Assembly: GCF_019457885.1 (NCBI RefSeq)
Contig: NZ_JAHZST010000002.1
Coordinates: 62,001-126,000 of the forward strand
From: Shewanella nanhaiensis
GTDB taxonomy: Bacteria; Pseudomonadota; Gammaproteobacteria; Enterobacterales; Shewanellaceae
DNA: 64,000 nt
Direction of reading: 5' to 3'
Below, piece by piece: positions 10,801 to 19,826 of this stretch (position 1 is its first letter; each line of letters starts with the position of its first letter). Below the pieces are notes generated by a model. It saw nothing but the letters and a program-made list of their open reading frames with translations. It was not told where the DNA came from and did not search any database. The translations under genes were made by a program, and so were the position numbers.

Positions 10801-11635
10801 CCGCAGCTGGGAGCTGTACGGCCACTTCCCTAAGATTTTAGATGATGAAGTCGTCGGTGAAGAGGCACGTAAACTGTTTAGCGACGGTAAGGCCATGCTT
10901 AAGAAGATCATCGATGAGAAGTGGCTCACCGCCAAAGGCGTTATCGGTCTGTTCCCTGCAAATACCGTGGGACATGACGACATAGAACTCTACACAGATG
11001 AAAGCCGTAGTGAACTTGAGATAACCACCCATCATCTGCGGATGCAGATTGAGCGTGTGGGCAATGACAACTTCTGCCTCGCCGACTTTGTCGCTCCTAA
11101 AGACTCTGGCGTTGCCGATTACATGGGTGGCTTCGCAGTCACCGCAGGTCACGGTATCGACGAGCATGTTGAGCGTTTCGAAGCTGACCACGATGACTAC
11201 AGCGCCATTATGCTCAAGTGTCTGGCAGACCGCTTGGCCGAAGCCTTTGCAGAGCGTATGCATGAACGCGTTCGTAAGGAGTTCTGGGGTTATGCTGCCG
11301 ATGAGGTACTCGATAACGAAGCGCTTATTCGTGAGAAATACAAAGGGATCCGCCCCGCACCCGGTTACCCAGCTTGTCCCGATCACACCGAGAAAGGCTT
11401 GCTATGGGATCTACTAAAACCCGATGAAACTATCGGCCTTAACATCACCGAGAGCTTTGCTATGTTCCCCACCGCCGCAGTTTCAGGCTGGTATTTTGCT
11501 CATCCTAAATCACGTTACTTTGGCGTGACCAATATCGGCCGAGATCAGGTAGAGGATTATGCAGCGCGTAAAGGGATGAGTGTGGAGGAGGTTGAGAGGT
11601 GGCTAGCACCAGTGTTGGACTATGACCCAGAGTAA
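7880..11635 (+). CDS. metH: Methionine synthase, cobalamin-dependent
   Basis: MetH transfers a methyl group from 5-methyltetrahydrofolate via cob(III)alamin to homocysteine in the cytoplasm. The 1251-residue protein contains all four modules in order: the homocysteine domain starting GAMGTMIQ, with zinc ligands in GLNCALGP and GGCCGTTP (about residues 260 and 325); the pterin-binding domain ([11 protein letters not shown]); the cap and B12 domain with the cobalamin-ligand motif [12 protein letters not shown]; and the reactivation domain that binds S-adenosylmethionine ([12 protein letters not shown]). It is slightly longer than the E. coli enzyme because of an N-terminal extension. Its position beside the B12 operon links cofactor supply and use. 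Confidence 0.97.
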   Translation: MTTGTLSTKNIKAKGQQLEQQLKQQLSDGILILDGAMGTMIQDCKFEEDAFRGEQFKEWHCDVKGNNDMLVLTQPDAIKQIHKDYLLAGADIIETNTFNATRIAMADYDMQEHSASINLEGARLARAAADEVEQETGRSCYVAGVLGPTNRTCSISPDVNDPGYRNVSFDELVEAYIESINALVQGGADIIMVETIFDTLNAKAALFAIETVFDEQDFRLPIMISGTITDASGRTLTGQTTEAFYNSLRHVKPLSIGLNCALGPKELRPYVEELSKISECFVSAHPNAGLPNEFGGYDETPKQMADIIGEWAEEGFLNIIGGCCGTTPDHIRVIREAVIKHPARKLPDIPVACRLSGLEPLTIDENSLFLNVGERTNVTGSAKFLRLIKTGEYEEALSVARDQVENGAQIIDINMDEGMLDGVEVMQKFLNLIASEPDISRVPIMIDSSKWEVIEAGLKCIQGKGIVNSISLKEGEEKFIEQAKLVKRYGAAAIIMAFDETGQADTEARKVEICTRAYNVLVDKVGFPPEDIIFDPNIFAIATGIEEHDNYAVDFIEATREIKRTLPHAMISGGVSNVSFSFRGNNPVREAIHAVFLYHAIQAGMDMGIVNAGQLAIYDDIDPELKEKVEAIVQNLPCSAVDKNGEATNNTELLLEVAEKFRGDGAQTGKKEDLEWRTKPVNERLAHALVKGITDYIDEDTEEARTAATRPLDVIEGPLMDGMNIVGDLFGSGKMFLPQVVKSARVMKKAVAYLNPYIELEKVAGQSNGKILMVTVKGDVHDIGKNIVGVVLACNGYEVIDLGVMVPVEKIIEVAKAENVDIIGMSGLITPSLDEMVHNVKSFHKAGLTIPSIIGGATCSKIHTAVKIAPHAPTGAIYIADASRAVPMVSKLINDDTRQATIDEAYNEYDVMREKRLSQAKRKVITSIEAARENCCQHDWESYTPFVPNQLGRQVFDDYPLEDLVDRIDWTPFFRSWELYGHFPKILDDEVVGEEARKLFSDGKAMLKKIIDEKWLTAKGVIGLFPANTVGHDDIELYTDESRSELEITTHHLRMQIERVGNDNFCLADFVAPKDSGVADYMGGFAVTAGHGIDEHVERFEADHDDYSAIMLKCLADRLAEAFAERMHERVRKEFWGYAADEVLDNEALIREKYKGIRPAPGYPACPDHTEKGLLWDLLKPDETIGLNITESFAMFPTAAVSGWYFAHPKSRYFGVTNIGRDQVEDYAARKGMSVEEVERWLAPVLDYDPE

Positions 11636-12026
11636 GAGTGACCCAGAATAATCTGGTCGTTCCTATTATTTAAATTGCGCCTGCTGGCTGATGAGATATC
11701 TGTTTTGATTCTTATTGGTGGCAGGTGTTTTTGTATCAATTGTGAGAAGTTACGGCGGTCCTATTTTTTCATTGCCATCCCAGTGTTCTTTCCTCAATTA
11801 AATCAGCGGAAGCATAGCGCTCAGTAGTGGGAATGTTCTTTGCTTCTTCTCTTATGCTGCAAGCTATTCACCACAGAGGACACGGAGAAAATCAAAAGCG
11901 ATAATCTTTTACTCTTGTTTTTTCTCACAGCGCAGCGTTCTGTTATCCGTAAGCGAAGCGTTCCGTCAACCATGAGCAGCTCGTTCTGTACTCAAGCGGC
12001 CGCCCTCGACGTTCATCTAAGTTTTT

Positions 12027-12060
12027 CTAACAGTGAGCCTGCGAACGACCTCGCAGGAAC
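12027..12060. repeat. Imperfect stem-loop repeat, left copy
   Basis: This 34-bp block matches 19827-19860 at 26 of 34 positions by eye. It contains the perfect inverted repeat CCTGCGA-N6-TCGCAGG. The two copies lie just outside the three-gene island, one on each side. They look like members of a dispersed intergenic repeat family rather than transposon ends. Confidence 0.55.
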
Positions 12061-12324
12061 CTAGTGCCGTCCTAGCAGGGCAAAGCCCGCCCTCTGCTTC
12101 TCCCACTATCTCTCGCAATTATCTCTGCCACTATCTTTCACCACAACCAGACGCCTTCATTAACATTATATAAATTAATATTCTTCTTAATATTATTTAA
12201 TATAGCCCAACGGTTCTATCAGCTTATCAACCACACACTTTCAAACTCACAACAAAACCGAACAAATAGAGCTTTTAATCTATTAAAAAATATCAAAAAA
12301 ATCAGATTTAAAAACCTCCAGCGT

Positions 12325-12363
12325 ATATAAAATTGATACGTTCCATATATAAAACTGATACGT
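12325..12363. repeat. Two 17-bp direct repeats, 22-bp period (candidate operator)
   Basis: ATATAAAATTGATACGT (12325-12341) and ATATAAAACTGATACGT (12347-12363) differ at one base and are 22 bp apart, two helical turns, so a protein would bind both on the same DNA face. They lie about 370 bp upstream of the first island gene and 37 bp upstream of the CRP-like site. The binding factor is unknown. Confidence 0.5.
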
Positions 12364-12399
12364 CATAAACATCTTTTCATATTTACTCGCCCAAAATTT

Positions 12400-12415
12400 C
12401 GTGATCAAAATCACA
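12400..12415. promoter_or_regulatory. CRP-like binding site
   Basis: CGTGATCAAAATCACA matches the CRP core TGTGA-N6-TCACA at nine of ten half-site positions. It lies about 320 bp before the first island gene (12732), in a long AT-rich leader. CRP also regulates anaerobic respiration in Shewanella, so both carbon and oxygen state could feed in. Confidence 0.6.
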
Positions 12416-12731
12416 CTTCAGCACATAGGAATAAAACTTACATAAAATAACAACTAAACCAATTAAAACATATAGATAAAAACAAACACCACAAACCAAG
12501 CAGACACAATACAGGCACAAATGAAATATATAACCCCAAGAAAAAGATACATACGACGCGAAAATGTTAACCAGTCAGCGTTCAACCTATAAATTTAAAC
12601 ATATAAAAACCATCATGAAAATAAATAAAAACCAAAACGATTGACACTATTTAAATAAAAAATCTAACATCACAAAAAACAACAAAGTTAATTATTCAAA
12701 TAGCACTAAAATATAAAAAAGAGGATTAAAC

Positions 12732-14642
12732 ATGATAAGAAACCGTTCGGAATCTACAATAATTACCAGTATCAAAGTAATAAGTTCACTAATTGTAAGT
12801 GTTATTAGCTTCCAGTCATACGCATTGACAATTGATGCTAAAGATCTACTGTACGGGCAGATCCCTTCATCAGATGAAGTTGTCACTGTCTATGCAAGTG
12901 ATGCTAACTGGAAGAGAGAGATATTCCTTCCTATCAAGCCAAAAAATAATACAAAAATTAATGTTTCATCAGATGCGGCTTACCATTTTGATGTAAATGG
13001 GGAGATCGTTGGATTTAATGAAATAACGGTCAGCAAAGGCGAACGATACCAATTTGTATATAAAAATAATCTAAGAAGTTGGTTACTTACAACTAACAAT
13101 TTTACCCCCAATAGTATCGGCCAAACCATTCCAAACAGTAAAAAGTATGTCACTTACACACTTTCAAATGCGAATTGGTATAACACCATATTCTTACCAA
13201 GCGAAAAAGGAGATGCTGACAAAATACTCATACGTTCAGTCGCAACCTACGACACTCATTTAAATGCTGACAACCTGCTTCATGGACAAGGTGATCTGCT
13301 TATAAAAACTGGTGATAGCTTTATTCTTAATTGGAGCGATAAAGAGAGTAAGTGGGCTGTACAAACTGTTGGTTACAAAGCTAAAGCAACCTCAACAATA
13401 CGCGATATTACTTTTGCAGAGCTATCGATAAACACCTCCACTAAAGGCAATCAACTATACAATAATGGTTATATGCAAAAACCTATTGAGATCAAATATA
13501 GAGCCTACCTTTATGGCGATGATATAGCTCAAACCCCCATAGAGTTATCAGCCGAAGAGGAAAAATATTACTTAAAAATAGCTCAATTTGGAGAGTCAAC
13601 GCCACAGCCTATATCGTTACTTTATCCACAGATAGATATCTCATCCTCAGTCAATGAGCGATATGAATCCAGCCTTGGTCAAAGTAGTTACCGTGCAGAG
13701 CCACGCAGCAACAATTACTTCAAGGCCACCGTTTACATGACTTATAAAGGGCTTTCGGGAACTGATACAAACAATAGCTTAGATCTATGTGTATTCGCTA
13801 ACCCAGAAAGAACAGATGACTATGGTCCTATTTCAGGCTACCCAAATGATAACTGTAACTCCGCGGCACCAGGAAATAACTATAGAAGAGTCAACGTTAT
13901 CAAAGGGGAATACAATCGATATGTCGACAGTGGCTATGACGCAAACAGTGTCAAAATGTCATTTGATGAAGACAAGGTTCTCTGTGTGAATGAGGTCGAT
14001 TGTCATAACAAATATAGAGTAAGAAATGGTTGGACCCGAGGTGTCAGTTACGCAAAAGAAAATCATTATGTTTTTAGCTCACAAAGGAATAATCATTATT
14101 TCAGACCTGTCGATGGTGTTAAATCGATAGGAGTGGCTAGAGGGTGTGTTTTTGACAGCAAAGGCGATCAAGTTGATGGTATTTGTAACAATGTAAAAAG
14201 TAGTAACTGGGATTTAGAAGACTGGTACACGACAGACTTTTTATTTGGCAATACCTCTATGCGTGACTTCTCATACTCAACAAAAGATAAGAACAGTAGT
14301 AATAGTGGTTTTAGCTCACAAGATACTTGGCGCTTCTATTTAACCGATGTTAATAGAGAGAACTCATTTTCTATTGTGGCAACCAAATCTGTCATCGATT
14401 TTTACTCAGGTGATAGTGGTAACTTTGTATTTTGGACAGACGCAGGTCACTGGTCAGCTTCGACCTCAGGAAACAAAGTCGATATCAGTCATCAAATAGA
14501 AGATAACTACGGCAATCATTTCATATTCAGCGCTAAAGTCATTGGCGAAACGAATATGGGGGCCAATGCGGGTGTCTCTGATCAATACGTATTAACTAAA
14601 CTCGATAGATCTAGCATAAAAATAGTGCCTGTCTACGATTAG
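12732..14642 (+). CDS. Secreted protein of unknown family, first gene of the split-RHS island
   Basis: I do not recognise the family. The 636-residue protein starts with a signal peptide (a basic start, a hydrophobic stretch and cleavage near SYALT at about residue 34). Two related modules of roughly 75 residues follow: one around DANWKREIFLP (about 56-66) and one around NANWYNTIFLP (about 145-155), each ending in a hydrophobic/aromatic stretch (RSWLL, SKWAV). The C-terminal half has six cysteines, is rich in Asn, Ser and aromatic residues, and has no membrane anchor, so it is probably periplasmic or extracellular with disulfides. It is followed by a hairpin and then the Tat-signal RHS-core gene, all on the same strand. 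It could be a toxin partner, an adhesin or a delivery component; none of these is shown. Confidence 0.8.
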   Translation: MIRNRSESTIITSIKVISSLIVSVISFQSYALTIDAKDLLYGQIPSSDEVVTVYASDANWKREIFLPIKPKNNTKINVSSDAAYHFDVNGEIVGFNEITVSKGERYQFVYKNNLRSWLLTTNNFTPNSIGQTIPNSKKYVTYTLSNANWYNTIFLPSEKGDADKILIRSVATYDTHLNADNLLHGQGDLLIKTGDSFILNWSDKESKWAVQTVGYKAKATSTIRDITFAELSINTSTKGNQLYNNGYMQKPIEIKYRAYLYGDDIAQTPIELSAEEEKYYLKIAQFGESTPQPISLLYPQIDISSSVNERYESSLGQSSYRAEPRSNNYFKATVYMTYKGLSGTDTNNSLDLCVFANPERTDDYGPISGYPNDNCNSAAPGNNYRRVNVIKGEYNRYVDSGYDANSVKMSFDEDKVLCVNEVDCHNKYRVRNGWTRGVSYAKENHYVFSSQRNNHYFRPVDGVKSIGVARGCVFDSKGDQVDGICNNVKSSNWDLEDWYTTDFLFGNTSMRDFSYSTKDKNSSNSGFSSQDTWRFYLTDVNRENSFSIVATKSVIDFYSGDSGNFVFWTDAGHWSASTSGNKVDISHQIEDNYGNHFIFSAKVIGETNMGANAGVSDQYVLTKLDRSSIKIVPVYD

Positions 14643-14661
14643 TATCCCCACTTAAAAATAT

Positions 14662-14681
14662 AAGGCCGAAAAACGGCCTTT
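14662..14681 (+). terminator. Short GC hairpin between island genes 1 and 2
   Basis: AAGGCCG-AAAAA-CGGCCTT followed by only one further T. The seven-base stem sits 20 bp after the stop of the secreted protein and 28 bp before the next ATG. It may act as a partial terminator or an RNA-stability element that sets the dose of the downstream RHS genes. Confidence 0.5.
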
Positions 14682-14708
14682 AACTCAATTAGCTTATTGG
14701 GAATCCCC

Positions 14709-15914
14709 ATGGAAAATTCAAATAAGAAAGATGCATTAAATTGCATAAGTAGACGAAACTTTTTAAGTGGTAGCATTTCAATTGCGCTCTTAACAGGAAT
14801 TTCATTAACCTCGATAAAAAGCATGGCAAAAGCCATTAACCTCGATTCAAATTTATTGTTAACTATCATCAAGCATGAACTGTCTGGATTTAATGGTGAA
14901 CTGCTAGACCCTATTACTGGTAACTATCAGCTTGGGCAAGGTTATCGTTTCTATAACCCCATTTTAATGCGCTTTCAATCACCTGACTCCATGAGCCCCT
15001 TTGGTGAGGCTGGCCTTAATGTATATGCCTATTGCCACGGTGATCCGGTCAATTTCAATGACCCAACGGGTCATTTAGACGGATGGAAAATTGGTTTTGG
15101 AATTTTTGCTGTCGTCACAGGCATTATTGGTGCCGTTTTAGCCCCCTTTACTGGTGGAACATCATTTGCTGTAGCTATGGGGGTCCTTAGCGGCGTATTA
15201 GGAGCTATTGGAGGCAGCTTAACCATAGCTTCGGCTGCTGTTGAAGATTCAAACCCAACAGCCGCTGCAAATTTAGATATTGCCTCAATTGTCTTTTCTG
15301 TCGCATCCATTGCTGCTGGCGTTTCCGGCGCACTAAAAGGCACAGTGAGCGGATTTAAATCTCGCTTTAGTACAAGTAACTTTAAAACCACATCGAAATT
15401 AAAAATTGGTAAAAGCGCCAAAGCTCGTAATGATAAATTTTTTACCAAAATTAAAGATAATTCTTTTAAAGAAGTCGACGCACGTAGCGGTGCGTTAAGC
15501 GTTGAGACTGCCGATACTGTTATGGCAACTAAGCTAGAGTCTCATGTTGTCGGCCAACGTGATCTCTCCTCAAAGTTTATCTCCATGAAGCCAAAAACAC
15601 AGTATAAACCCACACGTTTTTTGAATAACACCATGGCTTGGAAAGTTGAAAATATAGCTAAGACAGGGATGAACTCTGGACATTTTGCTAGGAGCTTTGC
15701 TGGGGCACTTGTTAGGCAGGGCTTATCTATGTCTTCAGGCAGTTTTTTAGCAGCATCAAAACTAGTCACAGCAAGAGATAAACTAGACAATATCAACGAA
15801 AACAACAATACCGATACACCACAAGCGCCCGGAACATTCGGACAGATCCAAGCCACCTTCTCTCTCGACACTGACATCGTCAACCGCCAAATACGTAATG
15901 GTATTTTCGCCTAA
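14709..15914 (+). CDS. Tat-signal protein with RHS-associated core domain and variable C-terminal region
   Basis: The frame opens at a TTG (14697), but the ATG at 14709 has GGGA six bases upstream, giving 401 residues. The N-terminus carries a twin-arginine signal: SRRNFLSG followed by a hydrophobic stretch ending near MAKA (about residue 42). Residues about 55-125 are an RHS-associated core: GFNGELLDPITGNYQLG, GYRFYNPILMRFQSPD, SPFGEAGLNVYAYC and DPVNFNDPTGH, including the Asp-Pro pairs linked to autocleavage in RHS/TccC proteins. A Gly/Ala-rich hydrophobic segment (about 130-215) and a basic, unrecognised tail follow, the position where RHS proteins carry their toxic domain. The core lacks any YD repeats of its own; these are in the next gene, 24 bp downstream. 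Confidence 0.85.
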   Translation: MENSNKKDALNCISRRNFLSGSISIALLTGISLTSIKSMAKAINLDSNLLLTIIKHELSGFNGELLDPITGNYQLGQGYRFYNPILMRFQSPDSMSPFGEAGLNVYAYCHGDPVNFNDPTGHLDGWKIGFGIFAVVTGIIGAVLAPFTGGTSFAVAMGVLSGVLGAIGGSLTIASAAVEDSNPTAAANLDIASIVFSVASIAAGVSGALKGTVSGFKSRFSTSNFKTTSKLKIGKSAKARNDKFFTKIKDNSFKEVDARSGALSVETADTVMATKLESHVVGQRDLSSKFISMKPKTQYKPTRFLNNTMAWKVENIAKTGMNSGHFARSFAGALVRQGLSMSSGSFLAASKLVTARDKLDNINENNNTDTPQAPGTFGQIQATFSLDTDIVNRQIRNGIFA

Positions 15915-15938
15915 ACCTAATAGATATGGAGTGACAAA

Positions 15939-18900
15939 ATGGCTGATCAGGTTTTCACATATGCGAATAACTACAATGGCTTTGCTACAGGTGATGTTAA
16001 TGAACGCACTGGGTCTTTTGATTTTTCAATACATCTCGTCAAAATTAATGCGAACAAATTAAAAGGGCCTGAATTAGAGATAAATACAAGCATTGATACC
16101 TTTAATCAACAGGATCATGGCTTTGGTCCTGGGCTAAAATTAAGCTTATCAAAAATAGATTTGATTAATCATATTTTCACTAATTCAAGTGGCGTTTCAA
16201 TTAAGTTAGATATTAGAAATATTTTACCAGCAGAGCCCTGTTTAAATGACTTTAAGATTGAATATAACTCAAGGGTAAAAGAGTACAAAGTTAGCTATAT
16301 AGATGGGCAAAAGGACTTTTTAAAAACTGATGCTCAGGGTAAATCCGCAAACCTAGTGAGAAAAGAAAATACATTAGGGAATGGGGTTAATTTTAGATGG
16401 TCATCAACCAATCAATTAATTGAAATAAAAGACGATTCTGGTTTTATATTTTTAAGCGTAAAAAAAATAGGGGCAGGTGGAGCAAAAGAGATTAGCCTGC
16501 TAGGCGGTAAATACTTTGTATTCATCAATTCTAATGAAAAACTCACCACGCTTTCTCTACCTTATGAAAACCAAGGCGCTTACCAGAACGCATTAAACTA
16601 TAAAATAGTTAAAAAATACGATGGGAAAAGCAACGTTTACTGCATTGATGAGGTGCTTTTACCCGATGAAACAGCCCATAAGCTAGTATATGGTCAATAT
16701 CTATCACTCCCTGCACGTGCCGGTTTTACATCACTGCCCGTTGTCACTGAACATTCGCTAATACGCTCAGGGCAGACAATCAGGAAGACGACCTTCGACT
16801 TCCTGCTAGAGGGTCATCAAGGCAATAATGCTTATGGCCTAGGCGCTTCTGTGCCCTATCAAGCCTATAGCGACACCATGTATAGAATAAAAACTCCCTA
16901 CTTCTATCGTAGTCAAAAAACCAGTGTCGATCATGAAGGACATTCACTGGTAACCACTCAAAAGTTTGATAAATTCCATAATATTCGTGAAGCAAAAATC
17001 GAGTATAAGAACTGTATAACAACAGAGGAGACAACTTACTTCTCTACAGACAATGGTGATATATCAACCCAAGATCCAAGATTAAAGCTGATAAAGAACC
17101 ATAAGAAGCAGTTTTCAAACAATGGTAGCAGTCGCACTGAATCAATTTATTATCAGTTTGATAATTATGGCAATTTACTCAACGAGTATGATCCTGAAGA
17201 GGGTGTATCGATTACTTATGAATATTACAACACCCTTAATGGTGCAATAGATAACGCGATTGAAAAATGCCCTAAATACGGCTTTATTTACTTCTTAAAG
17301 TCGCAATCAATTACAGATACTAAAACAGATGAAGCACGCATCGTTTCTCGAAGGAAATATCGTTTACTCCATGATTCTGTTTGTATTGAAGAAGATAAAA
17401 ATGAATATTCACAAACAAAAGTTAGCTACAGCTACTGTCCAGCAGGAGACGATCTTGGCCGAATAAGTGCAATCATATTAGAGAGCAATAACCATCAAAA
17501 TAGAGAAGAGAGTCATTATGAGATCATTGATAATAAGCTAAAGGTAACGACTACGACGTCCTGCTCTAGTGAATTAAATGACTCCATTAAAAACTTTACA
17601 CTGTTTAACATGACATCTGGAGAGATAGTAGAGAAAAACGAACAAGGAAGATCCGTTCGTTTAGATTATTATTTTGATGGAAGGCTCCAGGCTGAAATCA
17701 CAGCTCCAAACTCGGAGTATGAATGCAAAAAAGAGTATATTTACTTCGACTCTCAAAGCAAAATTGAAGAATTCGATTCTTATGGTAATAATAAAACGAC
17801 TCAGTATGACGCACTCGGCCAAGTAAGAGAGGTCTATCTAACCATACCTGGAGTGATAGAGAACTACCTGAATATAAGCAATGAGTTTAATTCGCTGGGA
17901 CAGCAAATAACAGAAACTCAATACGATAAAACCTTGCCATCAAGCCTTCAATTACCCATCGCAGAGCAAACATGGGCACTGACCAAAAAATTTGAATATG
18001 ATGGCTGGGGAGAGTGTTTCCAAGTCACGTTACCAGATGGTCAAATTCAAATCGATCAATTTGATCCCATAAGCTTGAAACAGGTAACAGGCACTGCAGG
18101 TCAGCCCTATTCAGTTAACCAACGTGATCCCTTAAATCGTCAGGTGATTACCGAGCAATTTGATCAACACAATCAGAAAATGAACGTTGGAACTACGACG
18201 GTTTATGATGGATTTGGTCGCATCCGCAATAGCGTGAACCATCTTGGTGTCAACCAAGATTTTGGCCATGATTTACTCAACAGGGTGACTTCAACTAGAG
18301 TGCATTACCTACATAATGCTGACTTTATCGATTTCACCACATCAAAAATATACTCGCCGTACCATACCAGTATCGACTTTATCGAGTCTGTCTCCCTAGA
18401 CAACATAAAATTAGGCCAGCGTAACTTTGATGGCTTTGGTCGCTTAATAGATGAAACCATTGGACAAACTCAAACGAGTTATCATTATTCGGCAGGGGCG
18501 ATACATTTTCATAAAGTAAAATTGTCAAACGGACAAGAAGTCGATGCACATTTCAATAGTGAGATTGGCGATTATACTCAATTGGGTTTGAAGCATTACA
18601 TCCCAGATAACTTACGCGGTTCCATCCGTAACGCAGTCAGAGAGGATACTGGCAACCATGTTGATTACGAATATCGATTCGATGGTTTAACCTCAATAGA
18701 GAGAAACCACTCCGATACTCAGCACTATGAGTACACGTTATTTGGCTTCCCAGTTGCTTCTAAATTCAGCGATACAGACTATGAGCTTATCGAATACGAT
18801 GATTTTCAGAGAGTAAAATCGACCTTCGATGGAAGTAATACAGTTAATTATATGAACTATGACCAATTTTCTCGTGTAACAAAAATCATAGTCACAGGTG

Positions 18901-19742
18901 CTAACCCTACTGAAATAAACCACGATTACTCAAAATTTCCCTATGAGGTCGTGACAACTAGCACACAGGAGACACATCAACTGATTGAAACACGTCAATT
19001 TACTGATGACGGTAAAGTTAGAACAAAGCTCACCAGCCTAAACGGCGATATCTTAACTGAACATTTTGAATATGATCCTATTGGACGTTTAACCTCTTAC
19101 CGAGCAGATGGCGCCAGAAGCCCTAAAGATCAATATGAAAATACTATAGTAAGTCAGGTGTTTCGTTATGATAATTTGAATAATATTTGCCATGTAGCAA
19201 CCGTTTTTGATGACAGTTCAGTAGATAACTCTGAGCTTATCTATGACATAAACAATCCCACTCAATTAATGCATATTTCACATACCCATGCCTCATATGA
19301 AGATATAGATTTGAGTCACGCTTATAATGAGTTTGGCAAGCTCACTCAAGATGAGAAAGGCTTACAGTATTCATATGATGAATACGGTGAAATGAGGGCT
19401 ATTTATGATGAGCATGGACTATTAATATCATCCTATGAATACGACGCTGTTGGACGACTGATAAGCCAATCGATTAATAATGAACCTAACTTAGAGTTAA
19501 TCTATTCAGGTAATAAATTAATAGGTCAAAAACAGGGAGAGTTAAGAGTACAGCACCTGCTCGCCGACAATAAACTTATCGGGAAAAAGTTCAGCAGTGC
19601 TGAAACTCAACTGGTTTCATCATACCTAACAGACTCAAGTAACACGCCCCTAAGCGTCTCAAAAAAAGGAGATATCAACAATACAGAAAACTACCTTTAT
19701 ACCACTTATGGGTATAGGCACCTTCTAGCTCCACCTTCGTAA
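15939..19742 (+). CDS. YD-repeat (RHS/TccC-like) shell protein lacking the C-terminal core
   Basis: The 1267-residue protein has the N-terminal region and many YD repeats of the RHS/Tc-toxin C-component class, for example YDALGQVREV, YDGFGRIRN, FDGFGRLIDE, YDPIGRLTSY and YDAVGRLISQ. Such repeats wrap into a hollow shell that encloses a toxic C-terminus. It has a good GGAG ribosome site and no signal peptide. It ends YTTYGYRHLLAPPS: the YGYR motif normally leads directly into the core (GFNGE...DPxTGxYxLG), which is missing here but encoded in the gene just upstream. A strong hairpin follows, so this is the last gene of the island operon. No immunity gene is recognised directly after it. Confidence 0.88.
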   Translation: MADQVFTYANNYNGFATGDVNERTGSFDFSIHLVKINANKLKGPELEINTSIDTFNQQDHGFGPGLKLSLSKIDLINHIFTNSSGVSIKLDIRNILPAEPCLNDFKIEYNSRVKEYKVSYIDGQKDFLKTDAQGKSANLVRKENTLGNGVNFRWSSTNQLIEIKDDSGFIFLSVKKIGAGGAKEISLLGGKYFVFINSNEKLTTLSLPYENQGAYQNALNYKIVKKYDGKSNVYCIDEVLLPDETAHKLVYGQYLSLPARAGFTSLPVVTEHSLIRSGQTIRKTTFDFLLEGHQGNNAYGLGASVPYQAYSDTMYRIKTPYFYRSQKTSVDHEGHSLVTTQKFDKFHNIREAKIEYKNCITTEETTYFSTDNGDISTQDPRLKLIKNHKKQFSNNGSSRTESIYYQFDNYGNLLNEYDPEEGVSITYEYYNTLNGAIDNAIEKCPKYGFIYFLKSQSITDTKTDEARIVSRRKYRLLHDSVCIEEDKNEYSQTKVSYSYCPAGDDLGRISAIILESNNHQNREESHYEIIDNKLKVTTTTSCSSELNDSIKNFTLFNMTSGEIVEKNEQGRSVRLDYYFDGRLQAEITAPNSEYECKKEYIYFDSQSKIEEFDSYGNNKTTQYDALGQVREVYLTIPGVIENYLNISNEFNSLGQQITETQYDKTLPSSLQLPIAEQTWALTKKFEYDGWGECFQVTLPDGQIQIDQFDPISLKQVTGTAGQPYSVNQRDPLNRQVITEQFDQHNQKMNVGTTTVYDGFGRIRNSVNHLGVNQDFGHDLLNRVTSTRVHYLHNADFIDFTTSKIYSPYHTSIDFIESVSLDNIKLGQRNFDGFGRLIDETIGQTQTSYHYSAGAIHFHKVKLSNGQEVDAHFNSEIGDYTQLGLKHYIPDNLRGSIRNAVREDTGNHVDYEYRFDGLTSIERNHSDTQHYEYTLFGFPVASKFSDTDYELIEYDDFQRVKSTFDGSNTVNYMNYDQFSRVTKIIVTGANPTEINHDYSKFPYEVVTTSTQETHQLIETRQFTDDGKVRTKLTSLNGDILTEHFEYDPIGRLTSYRADGARSPKDQYENTIVSQVFRYDNLNNICHVATVFDDSSVDNSELIYDINNPTQLMHISHTHASYEDIDLSHAYNEFGKLTQDEKGLQYSYDEYGEMRAIYDEHGLLISSYEYDAVGRLISQSINNEPNLELIYSGNKLIGQKQGELRVQHLLADNKLIGKKFSSAETQLVSSYLTDSSNTPLSVSKKGDINNTENYLYTTYGYRHLLAPPS

Positions 19743-19761
19743 TTATCGAACTTAAAGTATC

Positions 19762-19795
19762 AAGGCACGCTCCGTGCCTTCTTCTCTGCTTTCAA
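19762..19795 (+). terminator. Rho-independent terminator of the island operon
   Basis: AAGGCACG-CTC-CGTGCCTT (19762-19780) is a perfect eight-base stem followed by the pyrimidine-rich CTTCTCTGCTTTC, 20 bp after the YD-repeat gene. Confidence 0.75.
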
Positions 19796-19826
19796 CCTTT
19801 CCACTCGTACCTCGAAGCAAAGTGAG

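Larger units (their letters stand above)
11636..12731. other. 1.1-kb gene-free, AT-rich border of the accessory island
   Basis: No convincing gene is seen. The first 20 bases after metH form a weak hairpin (GACCCAGA-ATAA-TCTGGTC, 11643-11659) that could be its terminator. The stretch 11866-12120 resembles dispersed intergenic repeats (TTCACCACAGAGGACACGGA and a CCTGCGA...TCGCAGG stem-loop at 12038-12058). From about 12150 the sequence becomes very AT-rich and holds a CRP-like site and a pair of direct repeats listed separately. A 74-residue open frame at 11840-12064 lies inside repeat sequence and is not accepted as a gene. Confidence 0.6.

Noticed and set aside
10838..11386. 182-residue minus-strand frame inside metH
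   Set aside because: It is a shadow of the highly conserved metH reactivation domain; no independent support.
11840..12064. 74-residue open frame after metH
   Set aside because: It lies across dispersed intergenic repeat sequence and has low-complexity, non-protein-like composition.
16780..17034. 84-residue minus-strand frame inside the YD-repeat gene, considered as an antisense immunity gene
   Set aside because: No ribosome site and an odd aromatic/basic composition; it is a shadow frame.
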